The notes under the pieces: generated by a model | What the model was told of the DNA's origin: nothing | The model's input: only the letters and a program-made list of their open reading frames with translations | The model's database searches: none | Shown: positions 25,001-33,655 of the stretch, piece by piece | Position numbering within the stretch: position 1 is the first letter of the stretch | Layout: each line of letters opens with the position of its first letter | Position numbers and translations under genes: made by a program | Source of the DNA: Canna indica | Lineage: Eukaryota; Streptophyta; Magnoliopsida; Zingiberales; Cannaceae | NCBI GenBank assembly: GCA_034359265.1 | Contig: CP136890.1 | Coordinates: 52,445,501-52,509,500, forward strand | Length of the DNA stretch: 64,000 nucleotides | Direction of reading: 5' to 3'

Positions 25001-28000
25001 GTAGGCTCTATGGTCAGAACAGAAAAGTTGAATTACTAGAATTATGCTTTTATGGTCTGTAGTAGTTAAGGTGTGATTCATGGGACAAGGATTATATGGT
25101 CTGCAGTACTTTATGATACAACCTTTAGATATTGATGAGACCAATAGTCATGTGGGCAAAACTAGATGCTTAGACTCCTTGTTTTCCTATTGTACTTTGT
25201 TGATCCTTCACTTATGGGTGTTTTCGAAGCATTCAAATCTGTTGTGCTATATGAGAATGTGCTTAGAGTTTATACATGGGCGATTTATCTCGTTTATATG
25301 ATGTGATTGATCTTACTCTATTAGTTACGATAGACAGATAAGGACATGATCATACGTATTGGTCATTATCATTAAGTTTAGTAGGAAGCAAGAGCATGTG
25401 AAGGATTACTCTATTCCTTATATGGTTATCCTCTTTGTTTATCTTTCCTACGGTATTGATCTAGCTCATTTTGAGTAGCATTCTTCAAAGAATATTATAG
25501 GCGAGTAGGCATAGTCTTTTAGACTTGCTCAATATCCTTGCAAGTAAGTATTACCGATTCCTTCTATATGTTTGCTCATAGCTTCTAGCCACAATATGCA
25601 TTTATATTATTAACATTATGTTTTGGAGCTTATATGTATATTTTAAAAAGATTTGAAAAAAATCGATACAGATACAATGAAGGAACAAAGCTCTAACTTT
25701 TGAACAAGAACAACACACTGTATTGCTTGATGTGATCAATACAAGGATATATAGTATCTATACAGGGGTTCATGAGATTTTATTTAAGCTAGTTCCAAGT
25801 AGAATGCTTGTAGAGTCTTTAATAGGATGCATGCAGAGTCTTTAATTATACTATATCCAAGACTAAATGCATGTAAACATAGTTCCAAGACAATATGCAT
25901 GTAGTGATAATTCCAAGTATTGACTAAACTAATCAACTACATGCAATTAATAGAAAAATCTCATTCTTTAACACTCCTTGAGATTTCTTTCTTCAATTCC
26001 AATCAACATCTTCAAATGATTGATTCTTGGACCTGTCAATGCCTTAGTGAACAAATCTGCAGCTTGTTCTTCACTCTTGTAATGTTCCAGCTTCACTTCT
26101 CCATTTGCTTGTGCTTCCCGGACAAAGTGGAACTTACATTGATTTGTTTGGTTCTACCATGTTGCACAGGATTCTTGGACATGGCAATGGCACTTAGATT
26201 ATCAATTTTGATCAAAGTTGCTTCTTCATGCTTGAATCCCAGGTCTGCCAACAATTTTCTGAGCCAAACAGCATGGCCTGTTGCACTTGCAGCGGCTATG
26301 TATTCTGCTTCTGTTGAGGATTGAGCAACACAATCTTGTTTCTTCGAGTTCCAGCAGAACATTTCTGTTCCAAGACTGAAACAGTAACCTGAAGTGCTTC
26401 TGCCATCATCTTTTGAACCTCCCCCATCACTGTCAACATAGCCTTGCAATATACAACTTTCTCCTCTTTGAAACCAAACCCCAGCACCTTCTGAACCTCT
26501 GATGTATCTCAGAATTCTCTTTTCAGCAGCAAGATGATTTTGTGTTGGTTCTGTCATGAATCTGATAATTGATGTCAGGTCTGGTAATGGCAAGATAGAG
26601 CAAACTGCCAACCAAACTTCTGCATGAGTGAAGATCATTCAGCTTCTTGCTATCATCTTTGCTTAGTTTCTCATTCACAACCAATGGTGAATTCACTGTC
26701 TTGCACTTGTCCATCCTGAAATTCTTCAGAATTGTTTTAGCATACTTTCTTTGACATAAAAATATGCCATCAGCTTGTTGATCAATCTCCATGCCCAAGA
26801 AGTAACACATCCTGCCAAGATCACTCATCTCAAACCTCGTCTTCATTTCAATTTTGAATTCCTCTATGGCACCTTCTCTATCACCGGTGATAAGAATGTC
26901 ATCCACATAGAAACAATCAACATGTCACCAATTTCACATTTCACAGAGTGTAGGCTCATTGAAACTCCTAAATCCAAGTTGAGTCAAGTAGCTATCAATG
27001 TGAGTATGAGCCTGTTTCAAACCATAGAGAGCCTTTTTGAGTTTTAAGACTTTATCTTCACTTCCTGAAACAACAAAGCCTTCAGGTTGCTGCACATATA
27101 TGTCTTCTTGCAGTTCACCATTCAAGAAGGCAAACTTCACATCCATTTGAGCAATGAACCAACCTTGTACAGCAGCTATAGCAACCAACAGTTTAATGGT
27201 ATCATGCCTGGCAACAGGAGCAAATGTATCTCCATAATCAACACCTGCTTGCTGAGAATACCCTTTCACAACCAATCTTGCTGTGTTTATTGATACTCCT
27301 ATCAGCATTCAACTTTGTCTTGTATATCCACTTCAAACCAATCACCTTCCTGTCTTTAGGTTTGTCACATAACTCCCAGGTGTGATTCTTTTCAATTGAA
27401 TTGATCTCCTCCTGCATACAATGGTTCCATATCTCATATTTTACAGCTTAAGAATATGTTACAGGTTCATCAGATACAAAATTGCAGCTCTCAGAGATTT
27501 TTGACAACAGTCTTGTTCTTGGTGGAGGTGAATCATCATCAAAACCACCACTGTCACTTGATTCTTCTTCTGATGGTGCATTGTTGGGCCCTGGAATATC
27601 CTCAGAAATGATTTGTGTAGGATTCCAGATAGGCATTGCACTGTCAGGTTGAGTTACACTGGTGCCATCCTTTCTTACTTGATTTGCACTCCAATCCCAA
27701 TATGCAGTTTAATCAACCTGAAATTCTCTAGTCAGCATCACCTTGTTAGTTTTCAGGTTATACACTCTATACCCTTTGGCTTGTGAAGCATAGCTTAAGA
27801 AGATGCACACTTGTGACATATCATCCATTTTGCTCCTGGTAGCTGCAAGTACAAGTAGGGCTGTTCATGGGTCAAACCGACCCAATGAACCCGAAAAATC
27901 GACCCGACCTGACCCGAACCGAACCAATCGGGTCGGGTCGGGTTCAAATATTTGAAACCCGATTATAATCGGGTCCGGTTTGGGTTTTAATATTTAAAAC

Positions 28001-31000
28001 CCGATGACCCGAGACCCGACCTGATTACCAGAATTTTTTTATATTTTATATTAAAAAAATATTTATTTTTAATTATTTTTAAACTTTTTTAAAAAATTAT
28101 TGTTAAAACTCTTTTTTTTCCCTAAACGGGTAAACCCGACTACCCGACCTGACCCGTCCTAGGTCTGGTTGGAGAGGTGAAAATTTTTCAACCCGACCCG
28201 ATTATACTTGGTCGGGTCGGATCGATTTTTTTCCTAAACCCGACTCGACCCGACCTGTGAACACCCCTAGGTACAAGTGAGTAGCAAATTGAACCAAAAA
28301 CTTTTAGGTGACTAGCAGAAGTTTTAGTGTCAAATCACATCTCAACATGAGTCTTTTCTGCTACAGCTTTAGTTTGCATCCTATTGATTAAATAGATTGA
28401 AGCATGGTTTAGATATAACTCCAATAATACATAATTGATGAATAAATGTTTAAAATAAATATTCAAATGTCAAATACATGAATACAATGTTTAAAAGCCA
28501 TTTGGTATTGTATTAGGGTTTTTCACAGATACAAGAGAATCATTACATTAGAATTAATAGCGGGACCGCCGAAGACTCTGCGTAGTGCAACATAAGACGT
28601 AGCGCAACATCGACAGAGATGATGAATACCATGTGTTGGTACGGAGATTTTTTAGACCTTTTGGGTTGTGGGCCTGTGTCGTCCTATATTAATTCAATGT
28701 AATGATTCTCTTGTATCTGTGAAAAATCCTAATATAGTATCAAACAGTACCCAATGGGGGCTTTATATAGCCCCGAAAATAACCCAAACCCGGCCCCAAA
28801 CGGCTCTATAGCCGTTTGGGGTTATTGTTCATCATACCGGGCGGTATACCGCTCGGTATGCATATAATACTGCCCGGTTTGGGCGGTATGAACCCGAAAC
28901 AAGTGGCTGACAGCCCGACAGGGCTGTCGGCCACCCGTTGCCAACGGCATTACCTCTTGATACCGCCCGGTATACACAATATGCCCGATTTTTTCAAATA
29001 CCGGGTATATCGTATACCGAAAACCCAAAAAACCGGTAAATACCGGGCTTACCGTACTGTACCGGGCGAAATTTTAAACCATGGACTGAAGTATACACGG
29101 CCTTTGCCCAAAATTTCTTTGGCATTTGTTTCTCAGCTAACAAGCACCTGGCCATCTCCATGATAGTTTTGTTCCTCTCACAAACTCCATTTTGTTGTGG
29201 AGTGTAAGTGACCATGAATTGCCTTGCAATTTCATGTTTTTCACAGTATGCATCAAACTCCTTGGAAGTATATTCAGTTCCATTGTCAGATCTGAGTTTC
29301 TTGATCTTTAGACTTGTTTGTGTCTCCACCAACACTTTGAACTTCTTGAATACATTCAGCACCTGATTTTTTGAAGACAAGAAGTATACCCAGCACATAC
29401 GTGAGTAATCATCAATAAAGGACAAAATACCTGTTGTGGCTCAAGGATTCAGTCTGCATAGGTCCACACACATCTGTATGGATGAGCTCCAGGCTCTCCT
29501 TAGCTCCCTTGGCTTGATTTTGAGGAAAAGCTTCTTTAGTTTGCTTCCCAATCTGATAACTGCTACATACTCCATCGGGAATTTGAATTTTTGGCAAATC
29601 GGTCACGAAGCCTTTGTTTTGCATCTCTTGCAGCCCTTTGTAGTTGAAATGCCCATATCTTTTGTGCCAAAGAATGCTATCTTCAGTAGTAGTGGCCATG
29701 GCTTGCTCTACTTTGGTCCAACACAGCGGGAAAACATCTCCTACCATCTTTACATGAGCAATCTCCACTCCACTTTAATCTTTGGTTTGACAGTAGTCTT
29801 CTTCAAAGGTCACTTTATAACCTTTTCTCATCATCTTGCCAACACTCAACAGATTCTGATCTAGACCAGGTACCAAAATCATATCAGGTATTAGTCTCAC
29901 ACCTTTCTTGGTTTGAATCTTGACGGTCCCAATCCCTTATCTGTATGATAGCACCTGTTGTAGCCTTAACCCTGGAACCTGTGTATGGCTTGATTTCAAC
30001 AAACAAGTCAGGATCATGTGTCATGTGTCTTGAGCATCCACTGTCCACATACCATACATCTTTCTCAGGTGCACAGGATAAGCAGTTCTCTTCAATTGCA
30101 GCATTTGCAGGCTTATCTTGTGTACTCTCCATCATGTTTGCTTGTTGATTTGATCCCTGACCCTCCTTGTTCACCTTTTGTGGGCAATTTCTAGCAAAAT
30201 GACCTTGCTTATGACACTTATTACACTTCACCTTCTTCTTCTTCTAACAATCTTGTTCAAGGTGTCCTGGTTTGCCACAGAAGTTGCAGTTGCCTTTTGT
30301 TTTGTCAGTAAGCAGCAGTATTAAGATACTTTGGTTTTGCTTTATCCTTTCCTGGCTTTTGATTCCTTGCCATTCCAGGTCTGAATTTGTGTTTAGCTTG
30401 AAATGCAACTTCTGAACCACTTTCTGACTTGCAAATCAATCTTTGTTCATATGCTTGTAATGAACCAAGCAATTCCTGAACAGTCAGATCATCCAAGTCT
30501 TTAGCTTCTTCAATGACAGCTACTTTAGCTTCGAATTTGTCAGGTAAACTAAGGAGCATTTTCTGTACAATCCTCTGGCCACTCATACTTCACCCAGTAG
30601 CTTCATTTGGTTCACAGTATTTAGCAACCTGTCACCATACTCCTTTACTTGTTGCCCTTCAGACATTCGAAGAACTTCAAATTCTCTTCTCAGGGTTTGT
30701 AGCTTGGTTGCTCTAACCTTTACAGACCCTTGAAACTCATCCTTTGCTTTGCTGTTTCTGCTGTCATGATCCTGGAAAATATAGAATCAGCTACTGCAGA
30801 GTGCAAGTAGGTTAGTGCCTTGTAGTTCTTGGCCTCCATCTCCTTGTTTTTCCTTTTCTGATTTTCATCAGCTCCTTCTGCCAGTGGAGTGTAGCCTTTC
30901 TCTATCGAATCCCACAGATCCAAGGACTTGAAGAATGCTTTCATTTTCACAGTCCAAAGATCAAAATTTTCGCCCGTGAATATTGGATGAGATGGTGTGT

Positions 31001-31767
31001 TGTTGCTTGCCATTTCTAATCAAACACTCAATCTCACAGGATTTAACTCTCAAGTGTTTAGCTCTCACGTGTGGAAACAAGCCCAAGTTAGCTCGTGGAA
31101 AGTCAAGCCCTAGTGTTGGTAACTAAAAAGCAGAGACGGATTCATATGAAATATAAGAGGATACAAGTAGGTATGTCATTTGTGAAGTTAACTAAATCAT
31201 TGAGAGGTTTCAAAATATCTTACATTTTTTAATGAGTTGGGTTTATATAATATTTTAGGTTAGATACTAGGTGATGATACATTGTTTGTTCATATATTTA
31301 GATATTTTATTTTGATTATATACTGTTTCTTCTATTTATATATATGTATGAATGCATGACAGCCTTGAGTGATGTTAGATCTTAGTTATTTAGATATTTC
31401 TCTTTGAAGGTGAGATGTACACAATTTCACTTGAGATTTCTAACGCTTTAGAATTTCCTTCAATTGTCCAACGAGGCAAATCAATTAATATTTGGTTTTT
31501 TCTTTTAAATGGATCTTTTGACTTTATTTATTAATTTTGTAGATTGCTCCAGATTGGAGACAAGCTCAGACTCTGAAGAAGGTAGTGGAAGATCGAATCG
31601 CTAAAGGTAAAGTTCAACTGGTTATGGATTTGTTTAATCACCTTCAATAAGTGATTAACCTTACTTTCTTTCTTGCAATAGACGGTGCAATAGGCATAGG
31701 AATTGCTGCAACTGCTGTGGGGCTTTTGGTAGGTGGTATAGCTGCTGTGGTGGCGCGAAAGAAATGA
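7007..31767 (+). CDS. FIS1: Mitochondrial/peroxisomal fission 1 protein (FIS1), five exons
   Basis: Exons are 7007-7099, 7275-7404, 7551-7672, 31543-31606 and 31682-31767. All introns are GT..AG (donors GTAAGT, GTGTCT, GTACAA, GTAAAG) and phases match. The joined product is 164 residues, close to the ~170 of plant FIS1A. It opens [16 protein letters not shown], then [16 protein letters not shown] (residues ~22-38), [30 protein letters not shown] (~86-105), and [17 protein letters not shown] (~118-134). A hydrophobic glycine-rich anchor (~139-159) and a short basic RKK tail follow. FIS1 is a TPR-like, tail-anchored protein of the outer mitochondrial and peroxisomal membranes that promotes fission with dynamin-related DRP3 proteins. 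No stop or frameshift is present, so the gene looks intact. Intron 3 is enormous (23,870 bp); the other three are 175, 146 and 75 bp. Confidence 0.95.
8085..8235 (-). mobile_element. SINE relic (Au-like), antisense
   Basis: The + strand shows GGGATCGGGGGAGGGTTGAT, then TGTACACATAGGCTATTTCC, GTGGCTCGATTCGATG and CTCCGGGTCACAAG. This is the characteristic reverse-complement layout of plant Au-type SINEs: a tRNA-derived head whose B-box (here CTCGATTCG) lies beside a GTCACA string. The 5' tRNA head faces the right end, so the element is on the minus strand. Flanks are eroded and no target duplication was identified. Confidence 0.6.
8993..11511 (-). pseudogene. hAT-1 transposase (BED finger / DUF659 / hAT dimerisation)
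   Basis: The minus-strand gene starts at ATG 11511. Order: BED-type zinc finger (GWKYLREV, then [14 protein letters not shown]; 11500-11320), a linker, and a DUF659 region (11099-10608) with [20 protein letters not shown] and VDASS. Next comes the catalytic core with PCAAHYIDL (10500) and MFTSDKW (10270), then [17 protein letters not shown]. The C-terminal dimerisation segment has NWWKLYG and [14 protein letters not shown] (about 9650-9533). An acidic tail ends at 8993 ([11 protein letters not shown]). Some breaks are introns, but the segment 10516-10277 appears frameshifted, so I call it a recently damaged copy. It runs antisense to FIS1. Confidence 0.88.
11640..11865. repeat. Palindromic and tandem repeats in hAT-1 5' region
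   Basis: At about 11640-11697, CTCAGCATGCTGAG and GAGAATGAATTCTC palindromes occur twice in tandem. At about 11799-11860, a 21-bp unit (GCCGGAATCCGGTGGAGATGC) is repeated about three times. Both lie between the terminus and the transposase start, in the presumed promoter/leader. Confidence 0.7.
12097..13130. other. Unassigned FIS1 intron sequence
   Basis: About 1 kb between hAT-1 and hAT-2, moderately AT-rich, with no open frame, repeat or TE signature that I recognise. It is probably original intron sequence or very old TE debris. Confidence 0.5.
13139..16864 (-). mobile_element. hAT transposon hAT-2 with perfect 8-bp TSD
   Basis: The target duplication GGTTAGTG lies at 13131-13138 and 16865-16872. 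The ends are CCAAAGTTGTCAAATCG and, in inverse, TCTGTTGTTAGTATCG. The subterminal zones are packed with ATCG-containing words (GAATCGTGAATCG, CGTACGATAC). The length is 3726 bp. One transposase gene is on the minus strand. Confidence 0.93.
13417..15902 (-). pseudogene. hAT-2 transposase, interrupted by stops
   Basis: Minus strand, start ATG at 15902 ([20 protein letters not shown]). A BED-type finger follows (KCNYC, then VKYHLAGTH, about 15810-15740) with one in-frame TGA between the cysteines and the histidines. DUF659 is at 15619-15000 ([51 protein letters not shown]). The core continues at 14778-14428 ([30 protein letters not shown]). The hAT dimerisation motif [14 protein letters not shown] is at 14022-13966. 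The gene ends in an acidic Asp/Glu tail at 13417. The stop and frame breaks suggest inactivity unless some are introns. Confidence 0.87.
17166..17622. mobile_element. hAT-type MITE, 457 bp, GCGGAT-rich
   Basis: The flanking 8-bp duplication is GTTATGAA / GTTACGAA (17158-17165 and 17623-17630; one mismatch). The right end in inverse reads TAGGGGTGACAATTTT and the left end TTGAGATGACAACAG. Both arms are filled with GCGGATATG and GGTGCGGAT words. It has no coding capacity. Confidence 0.8.
17703..17833. repeat. Foldback: ~36-bp inverted repeat around a ~38-bp loop
   Basis: The left arm, 17712-17749 (containing TGTGGTCTCC and ATTTTTCAT), pairs with the right arm, 17788-17825 (containing ATGAAAAAT and GGAGACCACG), with a few mismatches. 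It lies just right of the MITE at 17166-17622. It may be a short foldback element; no target duplication was identified. Confidence 0.7.
18650..19417. mobile_element. PIF/Harbinger-type (Tourist-like) MITE with TTA TSD
   Basis: TTA target duplications lie at 18647-18649 and 19418-19420. The ends are GAGCTTATTTGGTTGTCGG and, in inverse, GGGCCTCCTTGGTTGCCGG, continuing into GGAATAGACAAGGAAT / GGAATAGATAAGGAAT, so the TIRs are ~40 bp or more. The interior is AT-rich and non-coding. TTA target choice with GGGC..TTTGGTT-like ends fits the PIF/Harbinger group. Confidence 0.85.
19995..20335 (+). pseudogene. Copia relic: RNase H tail and LTR start
   Basis: A + strand frame at about 19995-20080 reads [20 protein letters not shown], the shape of the C-terminal end of copia RNase H (..I.TKEMLADPLTK..). 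The following sequence to 20335 and its continuation beyond hAT-3 (24362 to ~24600) looks like an LTR: TATATATATAACGAGGG at ~24390 resembles a TATA box with the R region after it. It is a sense-oriented relic in FIS1 intron 3. Boundaries are uncertain. Confidence 0.5.
20294..20334. repeat. 41-bp unit repeated across the hAT-3 insertion
   Basis: GATATGTTATCTCTTTGTAG at 20294 recurs as GATATGTTATCTCCTTGTAG at 24362, each followed by TTATAGTA and TA repeats. Without hAT-3 the two would be adjacent 41-bp tandem copies. So hAT-3 landed exactly at the start of the second copy of a pre-existing tandem repeat. Confidence 0.75.
20343..24361 (-). mobile_element. hAT transposon hAT-3 with perfect 8-bp TSD
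   Basis: The target duplication GATATGTT lies at 20335-20342 and 24362-24369. The ends are CATGGTTTAAAATCTCGG and, in inverse, CATGGTTTAAAAAATCGG. Subterminal zones are dense in GGTACCG/ACCGTACC on the left and GGCGGTAT/ACCGCCC on the right. The length is 4019 bp. A 681-bp element at 28403-29083 shares both ends and is a non-autonomous relative. Confidence 0.93.
20688..23842 (-). pseudogene. hAT-3 transposase with nonsense codon near C-terminus
   Basis: Minus strand, start ATG at 23842 ([19 protein letters not shown]). BED-type finger: WQCLHCD then [15 protein letters not shown] (a Tyr stands where a His is usual). A Gly/Ser repeat linker ([12 protein letters not shown], ~23430-23383) follows. 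DUF659 is at 22978-22490 ([43 protein letters not shown]). The core continues at 22316 ([13 protein letters not shown]). [10 protein letters not shown] and [18 protein letters not shown] lie at about 21640-21520, then a basic and an acidic tail. A TAA at 20913-20915 is followed in the same frame by a further 75 codons to 20688, so one nonsense change shortens the tail. It runs antisense to FIS1. Confidence 0.87.
24370..25677. other. Intron sequence: probable copia LTR remainder, then unassigned
   Basis: The first ~230 bp continue the LTR-like sequence left of hAT-3. From about 24600 to 25677 I see no TE domain, repeat or convincing gene. The open frames here are short and lack family motifs. 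Confidence 0.4.
25678..25973 (-). repeat. 3' LTR of copia-F
   Basis: On the minus strand it begins TGTTAAAGAATGAG, directly after a purine-rich AATCTCAAGGAG, and ends in ..TTCCTTCA. Length is 296 bp. It follows the RNase H end (the [16 protein letters not shown] region at ~26030), as expected for a copia 3' LTR. Confidence 0.75.
27856..28269. mobile_element. hAT-type MITE, 414 bp, CCCGACC-rich, inside copia-F
   Basis: The target duplication is AGTACAAG / GGTACAAG (27848-27855, 28270-28277; one mismatch). Ends are TAGGGCTGTTCATGGG and, in inverse, TAGGGGTGTTCACAGG. Both arms are built of GGGTCGGG / CCCGACCCGA words around an AT-rich centre. It splits the copia-F region between integrase and reverse transcriptase. 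Confidence 0.87.
28403..29083. mobile_element. Non-autonomous derivative of hAT-3, 681 bp, inside copia-F
   Basis: Flanks GATTGAAG / GACTGAAG (28395-28402, 29084-29091; one mismatch). The ends CATGGTTT and AAACCATG match hAT-3. The left ~100 bp (AACATAATTGAT-like, then AAATATTCAAATGTCAA) and the right ~340 bp (GGCCCCAAACGGCT, GGGCGGTAT words, CGACAGCCCGACAGGGCTGT) follow hAT-3 closely. The middle is unrelated. It interrupts the copia-F integrase. Confidence 0.88.
28501..28745. repeat. Foldback with ~60-bp arms nested in the hAT-3 derivative
   Basis: Left arm 28501-28560 (contains TTTTTCACAGATACAAGAGA and ATCATTACATTAGAATTAAT) pairs almost perfectly with right arm 28684-28745. The ~120-bp centre has no coding signal. 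This replaces the coding part of hAT-3 and may be a separate foldback element nested in the MITE. Confidence 0.8.
31136..31542. other. End of FIS1 intron 3, unassigned
   Basis: AT-rich sequence between copia-F and exon 4, with no TE motif. A T-rich stretch (31495-31540) and TTTTGTAG serve as the splice acceptor of exon 4. Confidence 0.5.
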
Positions 31768-32224
31768 TGACCTTATGGATTGTTGTGAAAGCTTTTCGCT
31801 TGATTTACCTTTTTTTCTTATAATATCTTAATAATTTATATTCTAATGGTAAACGATGCTGCTATGGTTTAGAATTATCAGTGCCAAGGCCAGGTTCAGC
31901 CCGTGAAATCTTTAATCTCTATTTTAAAAAGTTAAATGTGGATCATTTTATTTTATTCCAAAAGCCATGTTTAGTCAGGGTGCGCATTTTGGAATTTAAT
32001 GCAAAATTCAAAATTTGACTGGATATACGAAAATATATAAAATAAAAAATTGCAGCACCCAGTGCACTGGGTGAAGCCAACAGTGCACTCGCCATTTTCC
32101 ATAAGAGCTGAGACTTGCAAAACATAGCTGAGAAGTAACACAAATAAGAAAATAAGACTTGCAAAACATAGCAGAGAGTTAAAACTAAATTTACTTTCAA
32201 GTATTGTTTCCTCTTATAGGATTT
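31768..32224 (+). other. FIS1 3' UTR and downstream sequence
   Basis: After the stop codon TGA (31765-31767) the sequence is T-rich with TATAATATCTTAATAATTTA around 31818, which can serve as near/far upstream polyadenylation elements. A direct repeat, AAGACTTGCAAAACATAGC / GAGACTTGCAAAACATAGC, occurs at about 32111 and 32154. Exact 3' end not determinable. Confidence 0.4.
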
Positions 32225-33655
32225 ACAAGCGAATGTACCGATTCTCTCTTATATTATACGAGGGCTACTTTTATCTCAAGGACAATAATAATCAACAATC
32301 AAACTCGAGTGGACTTATTGATCGTGGATGTTGTGTGCGGATCAAATTATGATCTTTTAATTTTAATAAGAACAATAAATCTTTCTCGATCAATACTCTT
32401 GCCTTTTATTTTTTGAGAATCAGAGAGATTCTTTTCGAGTTTGAATATGTTCATTTGGAATTTGGGCTCTTCTATCTTCTACTTATTTTGTTTTGAATAT
32501 CTATTTTTTTTTTTGGTTTTATTCTTTATTTCATATTTCATTTCGATTTTCTTTCCCTATCTTTCTTTTTATTCCCTTCCATCATTCCTTAAGTTCTCAT
32601 AGGTTTGTTGATCTCGTAGAATCTAACCTATTTTCTCATCGAGCGAAGGGTACGAAATAAATCAGATTGATTTTTCGATCAAAAATAAAAAAAGTACTAT
32701 GTGAAATCTTCGGTTTTTTTCTCTTCCTCTATCCCTACCCCGTAGGTACAGCGTTTGAATAAATAGAGAACCTTTTCTTCTGTATAAATCGATATTATTA
32801 CATTCCAATTCCTTCCCGATACCTCCCAAGGAAAATCTCGAATTGGATCCAAAATTGACGAGTTAGTGTGAGCTTATCCATGCGGTTATGCACTCTTCAA
32901 ATAGGAATTCATTTTCTGAAAGATCCTTGCTTTCGTGCTTTGGTGAGTCGTCCGAGATCTTTTCGATGACCTATGTTGTGTTGAAGGGATATCCATATGA
33001 TCCGATTGATTGCGTAATGCCCGCAGTAGCAATGGAACTGGGGAAAGTATACAGAAAAGACATTTTTTTCTATTATATTAGTATTAGTTAGTGATCCCGG
33101 TTCGGTGAGTCCTTTCTTCCGTGATGAACTGTTGGCATCCGTCCTACATTTTGTCTCTGTGGACCGAGGAGAAAGGGGGCTCAGCGGGAAGAGGGTTGTA
33201 CCATGAGAGAAGCAAGGAGGTCAACCTGCTTCAAATATACAACATGAATTCTGGCAATGCAATGGAGTTGGACCCTCATGTCGATCCGAATGAATCAGTC
33301 TTTCCACAGAGGTAAATCTTTGCCTCCTAGGCAAGAGGATAGTAAGTTACAAATCCTGTCTCGGTAGGACATGTATTTCTATTACTATGAAATTAATATT
33401 TCTATAACTATGAAATTCATAAATGAAAATGAAGTAGTTAATGGTAGGGTTACCATTATCCCTTTTCTTGTATGTATTCCTAAGAAATGGAATTTGTCCA
33501 TTTTATTTTTCGAGGTCTCAAAAAAAGGGTGTGGAAACACATAGAACTCTTGAATGGAAATTGAAAGGAAATGTAGCTCCAGTTCCTTCGGAAATGGTAA
33601 GATCTTTGGCGCAAGAAGAATGGATGATCCATATCATCTTGACTTGGTAGTACTT
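32225..33655. other. Nuclear insertion of plastid DNA (NUPT), rps12-trnV(GAC) spacer type
   Basis: I recognise this as sequence from the plastid inverted repeat, the spacer between 3'-rps12 and trnV-GAC. Examples: TATTATACGAGGGCTACTTT at ~32250, GATCGTGGATGTTGTGTGCG at ~32320, GTAGGTACAGCGTTTGAATA at ~32743, GAAAGTATACAGAAAAGACA at ~33043, ATGTCGATCCGAATGAATCA at ~33279, AATCTTTGCCTCCTAGGCAAGAG at ~33315. It is collinear for about 1.4 kb. Small indels and point changes (for example a duplicated CTATGAAATTAATATTT at ~33385) mark it as an old nuclear copy. The short open frames here (e.g. 33121-33315) are non-coding in the plastid. No plastid gene is included. Identification is from memory, not a search. 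Confidence 0.8.

Larger units (their letters stand above)
26000..31013 (-). pseudogene. Copia-F gag-pol polyprotein
   Basis: The start codon is at 31013 ([20 protein letters not shown]). Gag (31013-30305) has a frame break near 30590-30720. The CCHC knuckle [14 protein letters not shown] is at ~30225. The protease motif is [10 protein letters not shown] (~30040). Gag-pre-integrase follows (WHKRYGHF; the second expected Cys of the zinc site is Tyr in CSSYQIGKQ). The integrase D,D,E residues are in [16 protein letters not shown] and GVCERNKT. Reverse transcriptase has [16 protein letters not shown] and [10 protein letters not shown], with a frame break between them near 26905-26935. RNase H has [20 protein letters not shown] and [10 protein letters not shown]. 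Frameshifts, a nonsense codon near 27710 and two MITEs disable it. Confidence 0.88.
25678..31135 (-). mobile_element. Copia LTR retrotransposon copia-F (5' LTR missing)
   Basis: Antisense to FIS1. A full gag-pol in copia order (gag, protease, integrase, reverse transcriptase, RNase H) spans 31013 to ~26000. It is followed by a 296-bp LTR with TG..CA ends (25678-25973). No matching LTR is found upstream of gag; sequence beyond ~31135 is unrelated, so the 5' LTR and primer-binding site have been deleted. Two hAT-type MITEs interrupt it (27856-28269 and 28403-29083). Confidence 0.87.
7673..31542 (+). other. FIS1 intron 3, 23.9 kb, largely transposable elements
   Basis: The intron runs from donor GTACAATT after exon 3 to acceptor TTTTGTAG before exon 4. 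Both flanking exons keep frame and family sequence. Inside are hAT elements at 8686-12088, 13139-16864 and 20343-24361, MITEs at 17166-17622 and 18650-19417, a SINE relic, a copia relic, and a copia element at 25678 to ~31135 carrying two MITEs. Together these cover about 17.8 of 23.9 kb. Unassigned intron sequence lies at 7673-8085, 8236-8677, 12097-13130, 16873-17157, 17834-18646, 19421-19990, about 24600-25677 and 31136-31542. Confidence 0.93.

Noticed and set aside
33121..33315. 64-codon + frame as a small gene
   Set aside because: It lies wholly in the plastid-derived spacer, which is non-coding in plastids.
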